Shown: positions 11,401 through 22,565, counted from the first letter of the stretch. The stretch: 64,000 nucleotides of DNA from Gnetum montanum (GCA_015680685.1 MNCI01018990.1:178100-242099), one strand, 5' to 3'. Program-made: numbers and translations. The notes: a model not told the origin generated them from the sequence alone.

Positions 11401-12004
11401 AGTAATTACTACCAGTACTGGAGCAAATGGTTTTCTTTCCTTCCCAAACATCCTGGTTGAACTGAAGCTTAATAATCAAATCAGTGCCATCAAATGGAAA
11501 CCCTAGAGCCCTACCTACTTCTTCAGATTCATATAGCAACCCTCTGACATCCATTAGTAACTTCACGACACAGCTTGTGGGGTCAGCAGAAACAGAGCAC
11601 CATGCCAATACATTTGTATCAACATCATCATCATTAAACAGAGCATTTCTGCATTCAAGATTGGCTTCTGCAACTATCTTGCAAATATAGGAAGAAGGCA
11701 CTGTAGATTTGCGATGGAAAAGAGCTTGAACTATGCAATCAAGGGCTCTGGTATAACACTCCTGCTGAGTGAGTCTAAGTCTCTCAAGCTTCTCATTGAG
11801 AAGTACAAGCTCTTCATTCAAGGAACCGCCGACTTCATTGTCCAGAGGCAGGGCCACAAAAATAGACTCTTCATCACAGGGGATTATCAGTTGAAGTGGG
11901 TAGCCATTAACCTCCATCTTCACAACTTCATCCCCAATTTCTGAGAATTTCACAGGGATTTTCTGGTCGTTCTCAGCTACCCACTTGCGAATTGCTTCTT
12001 CCAT
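5451..12004 (-). CDS. PARP6/8/16-type mono-ADP-ribosyltransferase, three exons, 682 residues
   Basis: Exons on the - strand are 12004-11106, 10540-9893 and 5952-5451. Both introns are GT-AG and the joins are in phase (TG|C gives Cys300, AG|G gives Arg516). The 2049 nt make exactly 683 codons, so the gene looks intact. Residues 1-270 are not assigned; they could be an RWD/UBC-like fold but no motif proves it. Residues 279-300 form a C-x2-C-x12-C-x4-C cluster followed by LYKFEELGIG, as seen just before the catalytic part of animal PARP6/8. The catalytic region has HGSASCNWYSIIRNGL (His504), GEGIYFST (Tyr539) and RYLIVTE, where Tyr615 falls at the position of the PARP1 catalytic Glu. An H-Y-Y triad predicts mono- rather than poly-ADP-ribosylation. 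The usual plant PARP (PARP1-3) and RCD1/SRO proteins lack this architecture. The start is the first ATG of a long open exon with no upstream in-frame alternative that I could support. Family placement is firm; substrate and location are unknown. Confidence 0.85.
6845..6965 (+). mobile_element. Possible tRNA-derived SINE fragment
   Basis: GGTGGTAGCTAAATGAG resembles a degenerate pol III box A. GCAAGTTCAATCT, about 50 bases later, resembles box B. The similarity is weak and no poly-A tail or target duplication was found. Confidence 0.25.
7375..7445 (+). mobile_element. Probable tRNA-derived SINE fragment
   Basis: GACTCAAGTGGTTAGCTC (box A-like) is followed about 30 bases later by CCAGTTTGAGTTAC (box B-like), which is the layout of a decayed tRNA head. 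It lies antisense within intron 2 of the PARP-like gene. It is not a working tRNA gene because no cloverleaf can be closed. Confidence 0.35.
7711..7890. repeat. 46-bp degenerate minisatellite
   Basis: The unit CAGGTCCTTGGCTGTGATAA plus GGGCTGC and ACATAGCTGATGTGGA starts at 7751, 7797 and 7843, a 46-bp period. A shortened unit starts near 7719. The units differ by many transitions, so the array is old. It lies in intron 2 of the PARP-like gene. Confidence 0.75.
8506..8600 (+). mobile_element. tRNA-derived SINE
   Basis: The head reads ACAATGAGGTGTTAGCCTAG then TGGTAAG, a good pol III box A. A box B-like GGCTTTGATTCTAC follows about 40 bases downstream. A related copy with the same first 45 bases is at 12705, so this is a dispersed family rather than a chance match. 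Confidence 0.55.
9000..9570 (+). mobile_element. RTE-clade LINE, 3' end, decayed
   Basis: The conceptual translation with stops retains the C-terminal signature of plant RTE non-LTR elements: a YLGS-like start, an IEIGWRKWSETSCVLCD-like stretch, LKSKY, TAIKPAILYDVECWPIK and NRNPWHKRTHIADPR. It ends in GTTGGGATAAGGCTAGGATG and a GAT-rich tail, which is the classic RTE 3' end. The frame is broken by many stops and the element is strongly 5'-truncated. It lies in intron 2 of the PARP-like gene in antisense orientation. Confidence 0.85.
10541..11105 (-). other. Intron 1 of the PARP-like gene
   Basis: The donor CTATG|GTACAC and acceptor TATTTAG|CTTG define a 565-bp phase-2 intron. It is AT-rich, and no transposon or other feature was seen in it. 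Confidence 0.85.
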
Positions 12005-12400
12005 TTTTGTGGGTTGCGGGCGTCAATGCATAAGGACTGTGAGTTTGTGGATATAAAGCCGCAGAAACTGAAGAAAAAGGGAGAGAGGAAGAACTTAGGC
12101 CGAAGAAAAAGCTTAATTTCCCATGGCTGAGTTTCTGTGAAACGACGTAGCTCAAGTTTTGCAAACATTCTTGTTGACTTTGACGATTCTGCCCTTCTGC
12201 ATAGCCGGGTGGAGAAAATGCGTGGAAGAATCGCAAGAAAAGCCAAGAAAGCAACCAAAAACAAATGAAAAAGGTTTCGTGCACATACTGGACAACATTC
12301 AAGACACGAATTAAGTGAATTAACAAACCTTGCAGCATGACTTCGTCAGCAAGTAACTAAACTCGCACTGTTTCTTTCATCCAAACCTTCACGTTTTTAA
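12005..12400 (-). promoter_or_regulatory. 5' UTR and presumed promoter region of the PARP-like gene
   Basis: This stretch directly upstream of the ATG at 12004 is richer in GC than the flanks, with GAAG- and CGAAG-like runs on the - strand, as is common for plant 5' leaders. No clear TATA box or known operator was found, so the extent is only a guess. Confidence 0.35.
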
Positions 12401-12704
12401 TTTAAGCTGCACGCAAAGCCATGAAAACTGCTTGTGACATTATTTTTATCCTGATGTGGCTACCGGGCTACGATTCATCTCCAGGAGTGAGTTGATAGCA
12501 ACGGTAGAAACGACCCTGCGGTGTATCTGTGTAAAGGTAAGCGAATTTTTTTGCAACGGCAGATTGCTTTCATGCTAACCGGAGTATTACTGAAAAAACT
12601 GATGTAATTATATATATGTTAATTCATTAAAAAAGTTATAAGTCATAACAAGGTTACAAGTCATCCCAAATTTAAATCCTTAAACAAAATAAAAAATAAT
12701 AACA

Positions 12705-12760
12705 ATGAAGTGTTAGCTTAGTGGTAAGATTCTTAATTTGAAATCTTCTTTTAATGGGAC
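12705..12760 (+). mobile_element. SINE fragment related to the copy at 8506
   Basis: AACAATGAAGTGTTAGCTTA then GTGGTAAGATTCTTAATTTG matches the head of the 8506 element base for base apart from a few transitions. The box B half is missing or unrecognisable. Confidence 0.5.
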
Positions 12761-13234
12761 TATATATTTTAGGGTATACCTCTATTGCAATTATATATTA
12801 TTTAGGGTTCCAACATCCAACAAATAAGAACAAATAGCACCATACAAGATGATTGCAAATAAACCATTTAGAAAATAATTTATTAACAATTTCAAAAAAA
12901 CTTTTTTTAATTTATCATTTATCATAAGAATTTTATATATTTTAAAAGCCTACCACAAGATATTAGAGTTGAATTGAAGTAGCAATGGAGTACTTTGTAG
13001 CTTAGTCAAATGCATTATACTTAGTGATGAAGAATAAAAGTGCAATTTCAAAAGGGCTTAGTTGATGTCAATGCCTCGACATTGTGTAGTTGACTAAGCT
13101 TATGTTACATCAATATAGATACATTAATGCAATCACAAAAAATGCTTTAAAATATATTTCACCCACCATGTTTATGCATTGCTTTGGTTACTAGCATAGG
13201 TGAACTCTTCTAGTTTGTTTATGTTGTTTAGTAC

Positions 13235-13440
13235 TAGTCAACGAGTGCCTACAACATGAATTTGAGTTGACTGTACATCATCTTATTTAAGTAGCATTAT
13301 ACCTAGACACAATCTATAACTACACAATAAGATGTACTTTAGTAATAGTTAGCGAGTGCCTACAACATGAATTTAAGATGATTGTACAACATCTTATTCA
13401 AATAGCATTGTACCTAGACACAATCCATGATTGACAATAA
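13235..13440. repeat. 111-bp degenerate direct duplication
   Basis: CGAGTGCCTACAACATGAAT occurs at 13242 and 13353. Each copy is followed by a diverged TGACTGTACAYCATCTTATT-like stretch and ACCTAGACACAATC. The two units are side by side. Confidence 0.8.
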
Positions 13441-13549
13441 GATTGAGATTGATTCATGTTCATTGTGGCACTCCAACTTACCATAGAATTTACTTTTAAT
13501 GCAAATTATTTTCCATGCAATTATCTTAATATTTACTTTTTCCTTGCAT

Positions 13550-14867
13550 TTAGAATTCAACGGAATTAGCAAGACCTATTTGGAGTGTAACATGCAAACG
13601 TTTGGTAACCCAACAGTGATATGACTTGGTATGCCCACTAACACGTCACTTGGTAATCCTAGCAATGGTTACACTAGTTTAGTATGTGTATATTAAACTA
13701 GGAACAAACACTCATCACCATAGGCTAGTCTAGGATTCAATTTCATTGTTAATTAGATTAAAAAATTAGTTTCTTTGTTATTGATTAATTTGATAATATT
13801 TGTAGCTGAATGTGTGCTTCCCTCATGTAAATTTTATTTTCTACGTCATTGTAAAAGTTAGATTTACTTTCTTGTTGATATTAAGTCATGTAGTATGTAG
13901 GTCCATGTCTCCAACACTCTATATAATGTGTCATATGATACAATTTTGTATTTCAAAAATGAGATGAAAGGAGAAGTCAAATGTAGGTCATCCAAATACC
14001 ACATGTCATGCATCTCATCCTTGAGCTACCCAAGCCCTCATGTAGCCATTCCTTCTTTGTTGGGACCACATGAAGTACATAGGTGACATTGCCATATGAA
14101 TTGGGACCACAAGTCTCCTCTCCTTATAATTTAGTAGGTGATCAAGTGGGTTATTTATAGTCATGCTCAGAGTTTAGTCTACTCCTAAGAACATCCTCAT
14201 TTTTTTATTTATTCCATGTACAAGCTGTGCTCAAACTTGAGGCATTTCAAGCAAACTCTATTAATGTAAGATTGAAGCTTGATACAATAGAAGAAGGGAA
14301 ATATTTACCTCCATATCATTTGTCTCTTTTATCTTACTTAGTTGTTTCATCTATTTCAAATACAGTTTGATTTCTCATTGTTTTCATTAATTTAAACCTT
14401 ATTGCAATTTAATATCATTATCGATCAAGAGAAGAAAGAAGAAGAAGATCTTGTTTGGAGATCAATCTCCATTGGCGCACTTGGTCAATTTATTATGGTT
14501 GTAGTGTGCAAAAGAAGTCAGAGTTGAAGGAGGGATTTCTTGGATAACCAAGAACCCATTGGTGCTCAAGAGAGCAAGTTTTGCCGAAAATTTGATTTAG
14601 CTCTTTAACTGATATAAAGGATCTTCAATCTCAATCATTTTGGACTGTTGCTACTATTGCTTCAAAGTTTATTCCATCTTTTTCTAGCCTAGATCAGTTG
14701 ATGCTTCGTTCTCATGTCATTTCAAGGTCGATTTCAGTGCCCTTACTACACCACATGTTGATCACAATTTATGGTATCCTTAGAGTTACACTACAATCTC
14801 ACCATATGTTGTGGTGTAGAAAATAAGAAAAAATCCACTATTTTGTCAACCATAACTTCACCACCAG
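13550..14867 (+). mobile_element. Decayed older retroelement, left part (host of the E3 insertion)
   Basis: The text contains GTTTGGTAACCCAAC and CACTTGGTAATCC, motifs that recur in the U5 half of the LTR family below, followed by purine-rich stretches. It is interrupted by E3 at 14868 and appears to resume at 50778. The class is not certain. The right part ends in a Copia-like primer-binding site at about 51153, so more than one old element may be mixed here. Confidence 0.35.
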
Positions 14868-15716
14868 TGATGAGGAGCGAGGTACCCCTACGTCCAACCA
14901 TACAAATCACAAAGTGTTCACATGTAATCTAGTTGAATTCTATGGACTCTATAATTTCCAATGCACTAGTCTTCTAGGAAGTGAGCCTTGCCCTCGCGTC
15001 ATTCATTGTCTTCCCAAATACACTTATGAAGCTCAAGGGTATGGTTTAAGTGTAATTGAGGCACGTGATTTTTGTCATTTTGTATTTTATGGTTTTGGTG
15101 CTAGAAATAAGCAAGATGGAGAATAAAGTAATTTAATACCTACTTTTAATCTAATGAGCTAACTACTATTCAACTAGTCCTAACATAAGTATCCAATCCC
15201 ACTTGTCATACACATCCTAAACACGTATAACGTTGCTGGGTTACCAAGTGTTAAGTGCTGTTGTGATTACCAAACATCATACACATGCCCAAAGTGGTTG
15301 TACTTATGTGTTCACTTACTTGCTATTTAGCTTATCTTACTTAATTACTTAATTAACTTAATTACTGGAAAATATTGAATAAATAGTTGAAAATATTAAA
15401 TGCATGAATGAAACACTTAAACTTTCTAGAATGCTGCAAGGTTTATCAAGAAACTTGTCTTTATTGCTGCACGCACTATCATGCTTAGTTATAATAGCAC
15501 TCGAATAAAGATCCATACACTCAATGACTCTTGCTACGGACACTCGAGAAAATATTCTAACTCTCAAATGTAAAAACTATAAGAGTTTCACTACACTATG
15601 ACTAATTGATGCCATAAATGTGGCAGATGAGCACATATTTATAAGCAAGAATAAACCTTGCATTGATGGGGCTTAGTCGATGGGGCCTTGTAGATGCAAC
15701 CAACCATGACTCATCA
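14868..15716 (-). repeat. E3 3' LTR (849 bp)
   Basis: It starts TGATGAGGAGCGAGGTACCC and ends CATGACTCATCA. On the - strand it runs from TGATGAGTCATG to the family's conserved end GTATGGTTGG...GGTACCTCGC...CATCA. A TATA-like TTATAAATATG lies in its U3/R zone near 15630 and a CTTTATT poly(A) signal complement follows. It pairs with the LTR at 49959. Confidence 0.85.
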
Positions 15717-15800
15717 TACTCCCACGACTAAATGAAAACTCATCCTCGAGTTTCTTTACAAAATTGGAAAGGTATGGGATTATTGATTGACTTTAGACTC
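15717..15800 (-). promoter_or_regulatory. E3 polypurine tract and conserved 3' leader
   Basis: Read on the - strand, TCGTGGGAGTA abuts the LTR. Upstream is AACTCGAGGATGAGTTTTC and the complement of GTATGGGATTATTGA. The same three blocks stand before the 3' LTRs of E2, E4 and E5, which marks the plus-strand priming site. Confidence 0.75.
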
Positions 15801-15984
15801 AACAAATTAACTTGACAAAATTGAATGCTTGAGTGTATGAATCAACACATTACAAAAATTGTGATATTCATGACACAAAATTGAACACCATGACATGATT
15901 GTGAAAAATTGGATAGCACGTCCTTTGATGGTGTGAAGTTAGTTGGGAAGATCAAACAATCTTAAGCGATGGAGCTTCCTAAGG

Positions 15985-18900
15985 CTTTGAAGGACCCTCA
16001 TTGGCTTCAGGCACATGTGGTGCTAAGGCTATCTTGCTACTATTGCAACTTTTGGTGGGAGACGAAAAGCATCCAACAATGCTTTTATTTTCTCCTCCTT
16101 ACTCTTGGGATCATGCACCGTCCATGCAACTTCGCCAATGTGGGTTCGAACAAGCACATCCCAAGGACAGGGAATTGCTAGAAATAGCTCCTTAGCATTG
16201 ATGAACCAGGTAGCAAATTGTTTGCGCTCGATGCTGAACACTCTGACTACATCTTTCAATTCCTGGTAATTATTCATTCTCTTGGCCAAGTTCTCAGTAG
16301 TTGATCGTTGATCTGTGAACCATGCCTTGAGAACTTCAAGTTCAAAATTTATTGTCTCAAGCTTTTTCTTGGTGTCCTTATGGTGCTTGAACTCTACCTT
16401 GTATAGCAAGTATGAGCTAGCCACCTACTTTTCAAGTTCTAACTATGGCCTTCTGGCAGTCAACATCACCAAGTTTGCATAGTGGAGATTGGCCAATTCC
16501 ATATACTCTATCATTTCTTCAATTTACAACTCCTTCAGGCAAATCTCCACTATATTATAGGCATCTATTCCATCAATGATGGGTTGCCACACCTCTCTTC
16601 CTTGCTGGAGTTGCTAGAGGGCCTCGTTTACTTTTACCTTAGCCATTTGAATATGTTTTTCATTCACTTCCTTCTACAAGATAACCTGGTCTCTATAGTG
16701 ATTCTTAACTCTTTTAAATTTGAGAGCCTCATTTTTCCAAGCGACGATCTTAACAGCAAATTTCTAGTGGAAGGCTCAAACTTCCTTCATAGATAGATTA
16801 CAATTCTTTGTAGCTAATTTCCTTAATTTCATGTTTACCCTAGTGAGATGCCCCTGCTATTGATAAATGAATTCTTGCATCTATTACTTTTGTGCATCAA
16901 CATTGCATAAGTGGTGATTTTCTATGGTCAATGATTTTTTTTATGATGCATCTAAACCAAGTCCTTCTAAATCGAGTAGGTTTTTGCTTCTAATACCAAC
17001 TGGTTGAAGATGGCCATCACCGTTTCCTCCTCAACTTCTTTTAATCATTCTTGAAGCTATTGAAAAGCTTCATCTTTGGTTATTGTTGGGTTGAAGAGTG
17101 TGGGATCAGCAAAATGGGCATGCAATTCAGCAACTTCTATAGCTAAGCATTGGTTTTGTGTTTGAGCCATTTCAAGTTGCCCTTCCAAGATGATGCACTT
17201 GCCCTTTGCTTCTAGTAGCTTTAACCAGGTTGTAGTAATTTTGTTCAAAAAATTGAAGATATTTGGAATCAGTTGCCTGGTCCCCACCAGTTGGTCTAGT
17301 AGCTCTTCATGTTGGGCTACACTCTTTCATTGATCATGCCTGTAGACATCTGCACATCTTGAAGTGTAGATATGTCTAGTACAGACACCGCAGGTGATGG
17401 TACGCGGTATTGCGTCGTCCCCTGTGATGTCATGTATGCAATATCGTGGTCCACTGCCAAATCTATAAATAAGAGGCGTCACTCCCCTTATTTTCCATTT
17501 GGTCTAGAAGTAGGAAAAATTTGGTAGTTTGATCACTCCAGAGATAGATTATTTTCCATGTGCCCGCAGTAGGAGTCCTAGAGTGAACGAATCTTTATTC
17601 GTGCAACATTGTATCTGAACACAAGTTGTGTACGGTAATAAAGATGAACTTGATTGGATAAACCTTGCAGTGCATGGAATAGGATTTTATTAAATGTTAT
17701 TTATTGCTTTCCTAGAATGTAGTATGAGTACGACTTGATTACAAGCATCTAAGGATGTGTACAGATAGTCAAGGAATTGGCTGCTCATCGCATGCGGTAT
17801 GAGTACGACTTGATTACGAGCATCTTGTGTGACTACTTGGTAACCTAGTGGCGTATTTAGGATCTGCGCTTGGTAATCCCAATGATAGTCCCAGATGTGT
17901 ACGGTTAGTCAAGGAATCGGCTGCTCATCGCACTTAGGCTAGATAGATTTTCTCAACCCTTTCCTACTAGCTAGATGCCTCAGTACGACCACTTCGAGCA
18001 CATGCGTTATGCGTGGTGATCCCAGTAACAATTAGCGTTTGGTAGCCGCAGTTGCATAGTTCAAGGTGTGTACGGTAAGTGGGAACGGATGCTGATGCTA
18101 GTTAATTTAGACTTAGTCCTTAGTTAGAGTTAGTTAGCTTTCTCAACCCTTCACCTTAATAGCATAGGAGAAAAACACATAAAAGACTATAAAAATCATA
18201 TACCTCGGACTTACTTAACCATACACCATGACAACTACAAGTAAGTCTAGGAAGACAACAAATGATTAACCCCAAGTGTTCCATGGGGCGTGTAGGCATT
18301 TAGTCTGCAGAGTTTGATCGGATCGCGCGTGCTACGCTTATTTCGTATGGTTGAGTGTAGGGGTACCTTGCCACTCATCAGTAGGTGTGTTAAGCGCTTC
18401 AGCAATTTGGTTAGCAACTACTTTAGTAGTAGTCTCTTACACTTGGTGCTGCATCACCAATATAGTCACCCTCTCGTCCTCCTCCAAGTGCATTGTATAG
18501 GAGCTAACATTCCTAGATATTTCTAGGAATAAATGGTGTTGAGATAGAGACACCATCACCTCTTGGGCATTGGGATTTGATCTCGCTAGCAACTATGTTC
18601 GTTGGGAAAAGAATATCGATCCACCTTTTTCCATCTAGCTAATTGTCTATGCCACCTCATTAAGGTGACTCATTATAGGTTGATATACTGATGGGTCTCC
18701 ACTACTCATTCTTGCATGCTACTCTTGTTCATGTAGGAGTTGTTTCCAGATTTTGTGCAAGCGCTCAATGGCTGCACGGGCCTTCTATGTTGTTTCTTGA
18801 GTACATGGTGGAGGTGGTAGCTATTGCTCCCCTTCTTTAGACATGGCAAGTATCATGTCCTTCATCATTTCAAACCATGAGGCTATAACATAATGCCTAA

Positions 18901-19791
18901 TTATGTCATTTGCATAGCAGATGATCCTTGTCCTTTTGCAAAGTTTCCAAATGAGGCATGGGAAAGGCAAGGTTTTTCTTCCATATTCATTTTCTTTGAA
19001 ACACTTCTCAATCTCTAAATAGATCAATTATGGAAGGTTCACTAGAAATCTCCCACTTAGAGCATTACATGCTTGGGCGAAAAAGGTAGTTACCTTGTTG
19101 GGCCTCACCATCAAATTAAGGTGATAGACCACTATCTTGAAGTATACTTGTTTTTCCAATGTGAGCATGCTAAATTCCTTATGGTCGACCTCGTAACATC
19201 ATTCGGTCCACTCCTTATTAGCCTCAAGATCAGCTTGCATAGATAGCTTTGCCAATTATGTCCCAAGATTAGGCAACCCAAGAACTTGCGCGATAACTTT
19301 AGCTGAGTAGGACACTTGAATGTCCTTGATTTTCATTGTAGAGCCTACCCTTCTATTGTTCCAAAGAGGTATGTCTCGCCCATGTACCACTCCCCATTGG
19401 AAGTGATGATTGGCCACATGGGTGAGGTTTGCAATTGTGTTTTCACCTCTGTTGGAGCATGCTGTAAAAATGATTCAAAATTTAGTTCTTGGAGAACTAA
19501 GCATTGGATTTCATGGGGCTTGATGATGTTAAGGCAAGCATGTGTTAGTATGACTTCAAGCCTCATTATGGGTCTTGGTGCTTCCCTACTCTGCAATTGT
19601 TCTGTTGCAACTTCTTCTTCAGGAATTTATCGAATAGATTCCACTTCAGGCTCCTCTCAAAGAGGTCCCATTGCATGGGTTTCCTCTGCCTACTCCTAGG
19701 CTTGTTCTTATTGGTCCCTTCCAGTTTTGGGTCATTTCTCCCTTGGTTGTGAGGGTCCTTCCTCCTATGGACATTTCAATATTGGCACCAT
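15985..19791 (-). pseudogene. E3 third ORF (post-pol), decayed, interrupted by a solo LTR
   Basis: The start is the ATG at 19791, chosen because the next residues (EEGPSQPREK after one stop) match the E2 copy (DEGPSQPRDK). Conserved blocks in order are VLQELNFESFL, SPMWPIITSNGEWYMGETYL, VYHLNLMVRPNKVTTFF...ALSGRF, IYLEIEKCFKENEYGRKTLP, LQDVQMS, a heptad-rich coiled coil, and KIKALLDAFRLPP near the end. The solo LTR at 17395-18380 lies within the frame just upstream of LQDVQ, and removing it restores the E2-like order. Function is unknown. By position it could be an env-like or accessory protein of the element. Several stops make it non-functional. Confidence 0.7.
17395..18380 (+). mobile_element. 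Solo LTR of the same family, inserted in the E3 third ORF
   Basis: It begins TGATGGTACGCGG and ends GGTACCTTGCCACTCATCA. Flanks are GCAGG (17390-17394) and GTAGG (18381-18385), a 5-bp target duplication with one mismatch. CTATAAATAAGAGG near 17463 is the TATA box and GGTAATAAAGATGAAC near 17635 the poly(A) signal. No internal region remains, so it arose by recombination between the two LTRs of a full element. Confidence 0.88.
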
Positions 19792-21264
19792 TTGTAATCA
19801 TAATAAGACCATGGGTTAGCAATTTTTGTGTAACATGAAACAATTGAGATACCTTATCTTCTTGGGACAATTACACTTGGCTAAGTTGTGATTATGGATG
19901 ATTTAATTAATTTTAATCATTATTTTATATGTTTTTTAATGTTAATAAGTCATTCCAAAGGGTGTTGGAAGGGTTAACTCTCAAAAATTGATGGTTTCAT
20001 ATCATTGTATTCATTAACCATTTGGGGGAGTTAGAAAAATTTTCAAAAAAATTTCATCAGAAATTGTAGGCTTTGTAGCCCCCATGATTAAGAGCTTATC
20101 TCTGGTAGCTACAGGATTAAAGAATGAAGTGATTTGGACAAATGGTTGAAGAGTTAGCGGCTTTGGAAGGTTTTGGGCTCTGAAAAATGGCAAAAATTCC
20201 CCTCATGTTATGAAGAAAATGGTAAAAATGTCAAAGTTCTAGGCAGTATTTATAGGATTTTTGACATGTGTCAATTGGGCCTAGTTGACGATACCTAGTT
20301 GATGGGGTTGGCTACATTGACTAGGCCTAGTTGACGTGGTTGTTAATCACCATTGACTTTTGTTGACTTTAGTCAAACTTCCAAAATATAAGGAGTTTGT
20401 GAGTGCAATTGGGATCAAATGGAAGCCCAAAAAGCCACGAACATGATGAGAATAGTAGAAGAGAGTGTTAAAGCTTTGAAAATATAAAAAATTGAAAAAA
20501 TTATTTGGAGAATGAATTTAATGAAAGTTTAAGGAGCACTGAGTGGGATACACAATAGAATATGCAAAAGATAGGATTGTAACAATGTCTAAGGTAAGGG
20601 ACTTAACTAGCCAAACCAAGAGATATGCAAGTGGGTCCTCCCCATAGTAGGCACATGCCCTTTTTACCCTTGCATAACCTCAACTAAGGAGTTTGTGGGC
20701 CCCATAGTCAATTAATAATCATGAAAAGTTAAGGACCAATTAGAAAGAATTTATTAAAGAATTCCAACACATCAAACTAAGACATTGAGCATAACATAGA
20801 AATTGGTAGTGAGGTGAATTATGGCAACATAGATGGATGATTGAGAAGGTGGGATGGAATCTTGAATTGAGGACATAAGAAGTCCCTTATGGAATTTGTG
20901 TTTAAAATAACCTGAGAAGATCCATCCTTAGTCCAAACTAAAACTAGCCTCTTTCAGTGACTTCACATCACCACTCCAAGACTGATCCATCCCCTTGAGA
21001 TACAAGAGTGCCCCCACAAAACAACTATTGTTCCATAAAGAGAAGAAAAGAGAAGTAGAAAGTGAGAGAGGGCTTTAGTTTGAGGGGACCTTCAAGTAAG
21101 GGTAACATGTCTTTCTAGTCCCATAACTAGTGCTTGTAGCCCATTTATTTGTCTAAGGGGTGTGCTTTAAATTCCCATCATCATCATTTTTTTTGGATGG
21201 GAACCACATCATGCAAAGACTTTATTTGACTTCCTGTAGTGGTTGACATGGAATGGTAAGTAGT

Positions 21265-22103
21265 TGATGAGTCACGTTCTGACACACTCCGATATCAGAT
21301 ACCCAATATCGAAGCCCATGATGCATTATTAGATATTCGATATTGTAGGGTATATGCCAGCCTATAAATATAGCGCTTGAGCTCACGATTTTCATAAGTT
21401 TTTAGTTGATTTTTTCATAGTTTTTTGCATAAAGTAGTAAAGCTCTTATAGTTTGCTTTCTCCAGAGTTAGAATATTTCTGAGTGCCTATAGTAGGAGTT
21501 TGAGTGTGTATAGATCTTTGTTCGAACACTAATGTACCTGAGCATAGTAGTGTGATAGGAATAAAAATGAATCCTTTTGATCATCCTTGCAGCACTGAGA
21601 ATAGATTAATGTTTCCTTGATGCATTTAATATTCATGCATTTTGCTTTAATGCACTTTAATTAAGTAATTAATTTTCAGTTGTTAATGAACATAAGCATG
21701 ACCACCTCAAGCATATGTGTAGCACTTGGTAACCCAGAAATGCTTAATGTTTGGTAACCTAGCAGGGCTATATGTGTTCAAGAAAGTGGGATGGTTACTT
21801 GTGTTAGGCTAGCTAGGAAGTAGATAAATTAGATCCTAAATTACTCTACCTTTTGTTATTGTTATAGGCGATTAAACTTACAAAATATAAAATGATAAAA
21901 ATCATGTCTCAATTACACTTAAAACCATATCATTAAGATTCACAAGTGTAGTTGGGAAGACAATGAATGTTCTCAACATCCATCTCACTTCCTAAAGAAA
22001 CTAATTCACTGGAGAATTGTAGGTCCATGGAATTTGACTGGATTGTGTGTGAACACCTTAGTGATTCGTATGGTTAGGCATAGGGATACCTCACTGCTAA
22101 TTA
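21265..22103 (+). mobile_element. Solo LTR of the same family, inserted in the E3 spacer
   Basis: It starts TGATGAGTCACG and ends with the family terminus decayed to CACTGCTAATTA. Flanks are GTAGT (21260-21264) and ATAGT (22104-22108), a 5-bp duplication with one mismatch. CCTATAAATATAG near 21361 is the TATA box. E4 has uninterrupted sequence at the matching place, which confirms the insertion. Confidence 0.85.
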
Positions 22104-22435
22104 ATAGTCTTTGAAAACATTCAAGCACTTAAGTAAGTAGAAGAGTACAAAGAGTATTGAGTTCCCTTGAAGTCACATCCTATACAAACTTATGAGTCCT
22201 TCCCAATTTCGAAAACTACCAAGGTCACCAATTTATTAAAAGTTTCTTTAATGAAAGGGACCTCAAACTTCTAGAACAAGGAAAATGATAGAGTTTGTGG
22301 ATGGGTGGATGTCATGAACTCACTACCTATTCCATGAAAAATAAACCATGTCATAGTTATTAGACATTAGAATTCAAAAATAGAAACTAGACATTGACAA
22401 TCACAACATTAAGCATAAATCATCATTAGTAAATA

Positions 22436-22565
22436 NNNNNNNNNNNNNNNNNNNNNNNNNNNNNNNNNNNNNNNNNNNNNNNNNNNNNNNNNNNNNNNNN
22501 NNNNNNNNNNNNNNNNNNNNNNNNNNNNNNNNNNNNNNNNNNNNNNNNNNNNNNNNNNNNNNNNN
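22436..22565. other. Assembly gap (130 N)
   Basis: A run of 130 N. Further single N are at 31910, 45393 and 50228. The bases on both sides belong to E3, so the gap hides a little of its pol-spacer junction. Confidence 0.99.

Larger units (their letters stand above)
12401..13549. other. Intergenic AT-rich sequence with small repeats
   Basis: No coding region was found. It holds a second SINE fragment near 12705 and an approximately 111-bp duplication at 13235-13440. The rest is unremarkable. Confidence 0.5.
19792..22565 (-). other. E3 spacer between pol and the third ORF
   Basis: Non-coding on both strands. The base immediately 5' of the third-ORF ATG (- strand) reads TTATGATTACAA, a mutated form of the splice acceptor seen in E2 and E5. 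Near 20613-20710 and 20935-21030 are blocks shared with the E2, E4 and E5 spacers. A single hairpin-repeat unit is at about 21150-21235. A solo LTR (21265-22103) and an assembly gap (22436-22565) lie inside. Confidence 0.6.

Noticed and set aside
11973-12338. Open frame of 121 codons upstream of the PARP-like ATG
   Set aside because: It overlaps the real start in another frame, has leader-like composition and matches no family.
14868-15716. A solo LTR unrelated to 49959-50777
   Set aside because: The polypurine tract at its right, the ORF3 order, the decayed primer site at 49939 and the ACCAG/ACCAT flanks tie the two into one element.
17057-17287. Separate host gene for a coiled-coil protein
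   Set aside because: The same text occurs in order in the E2 third ORF (33505-33738), so it is element sequence.
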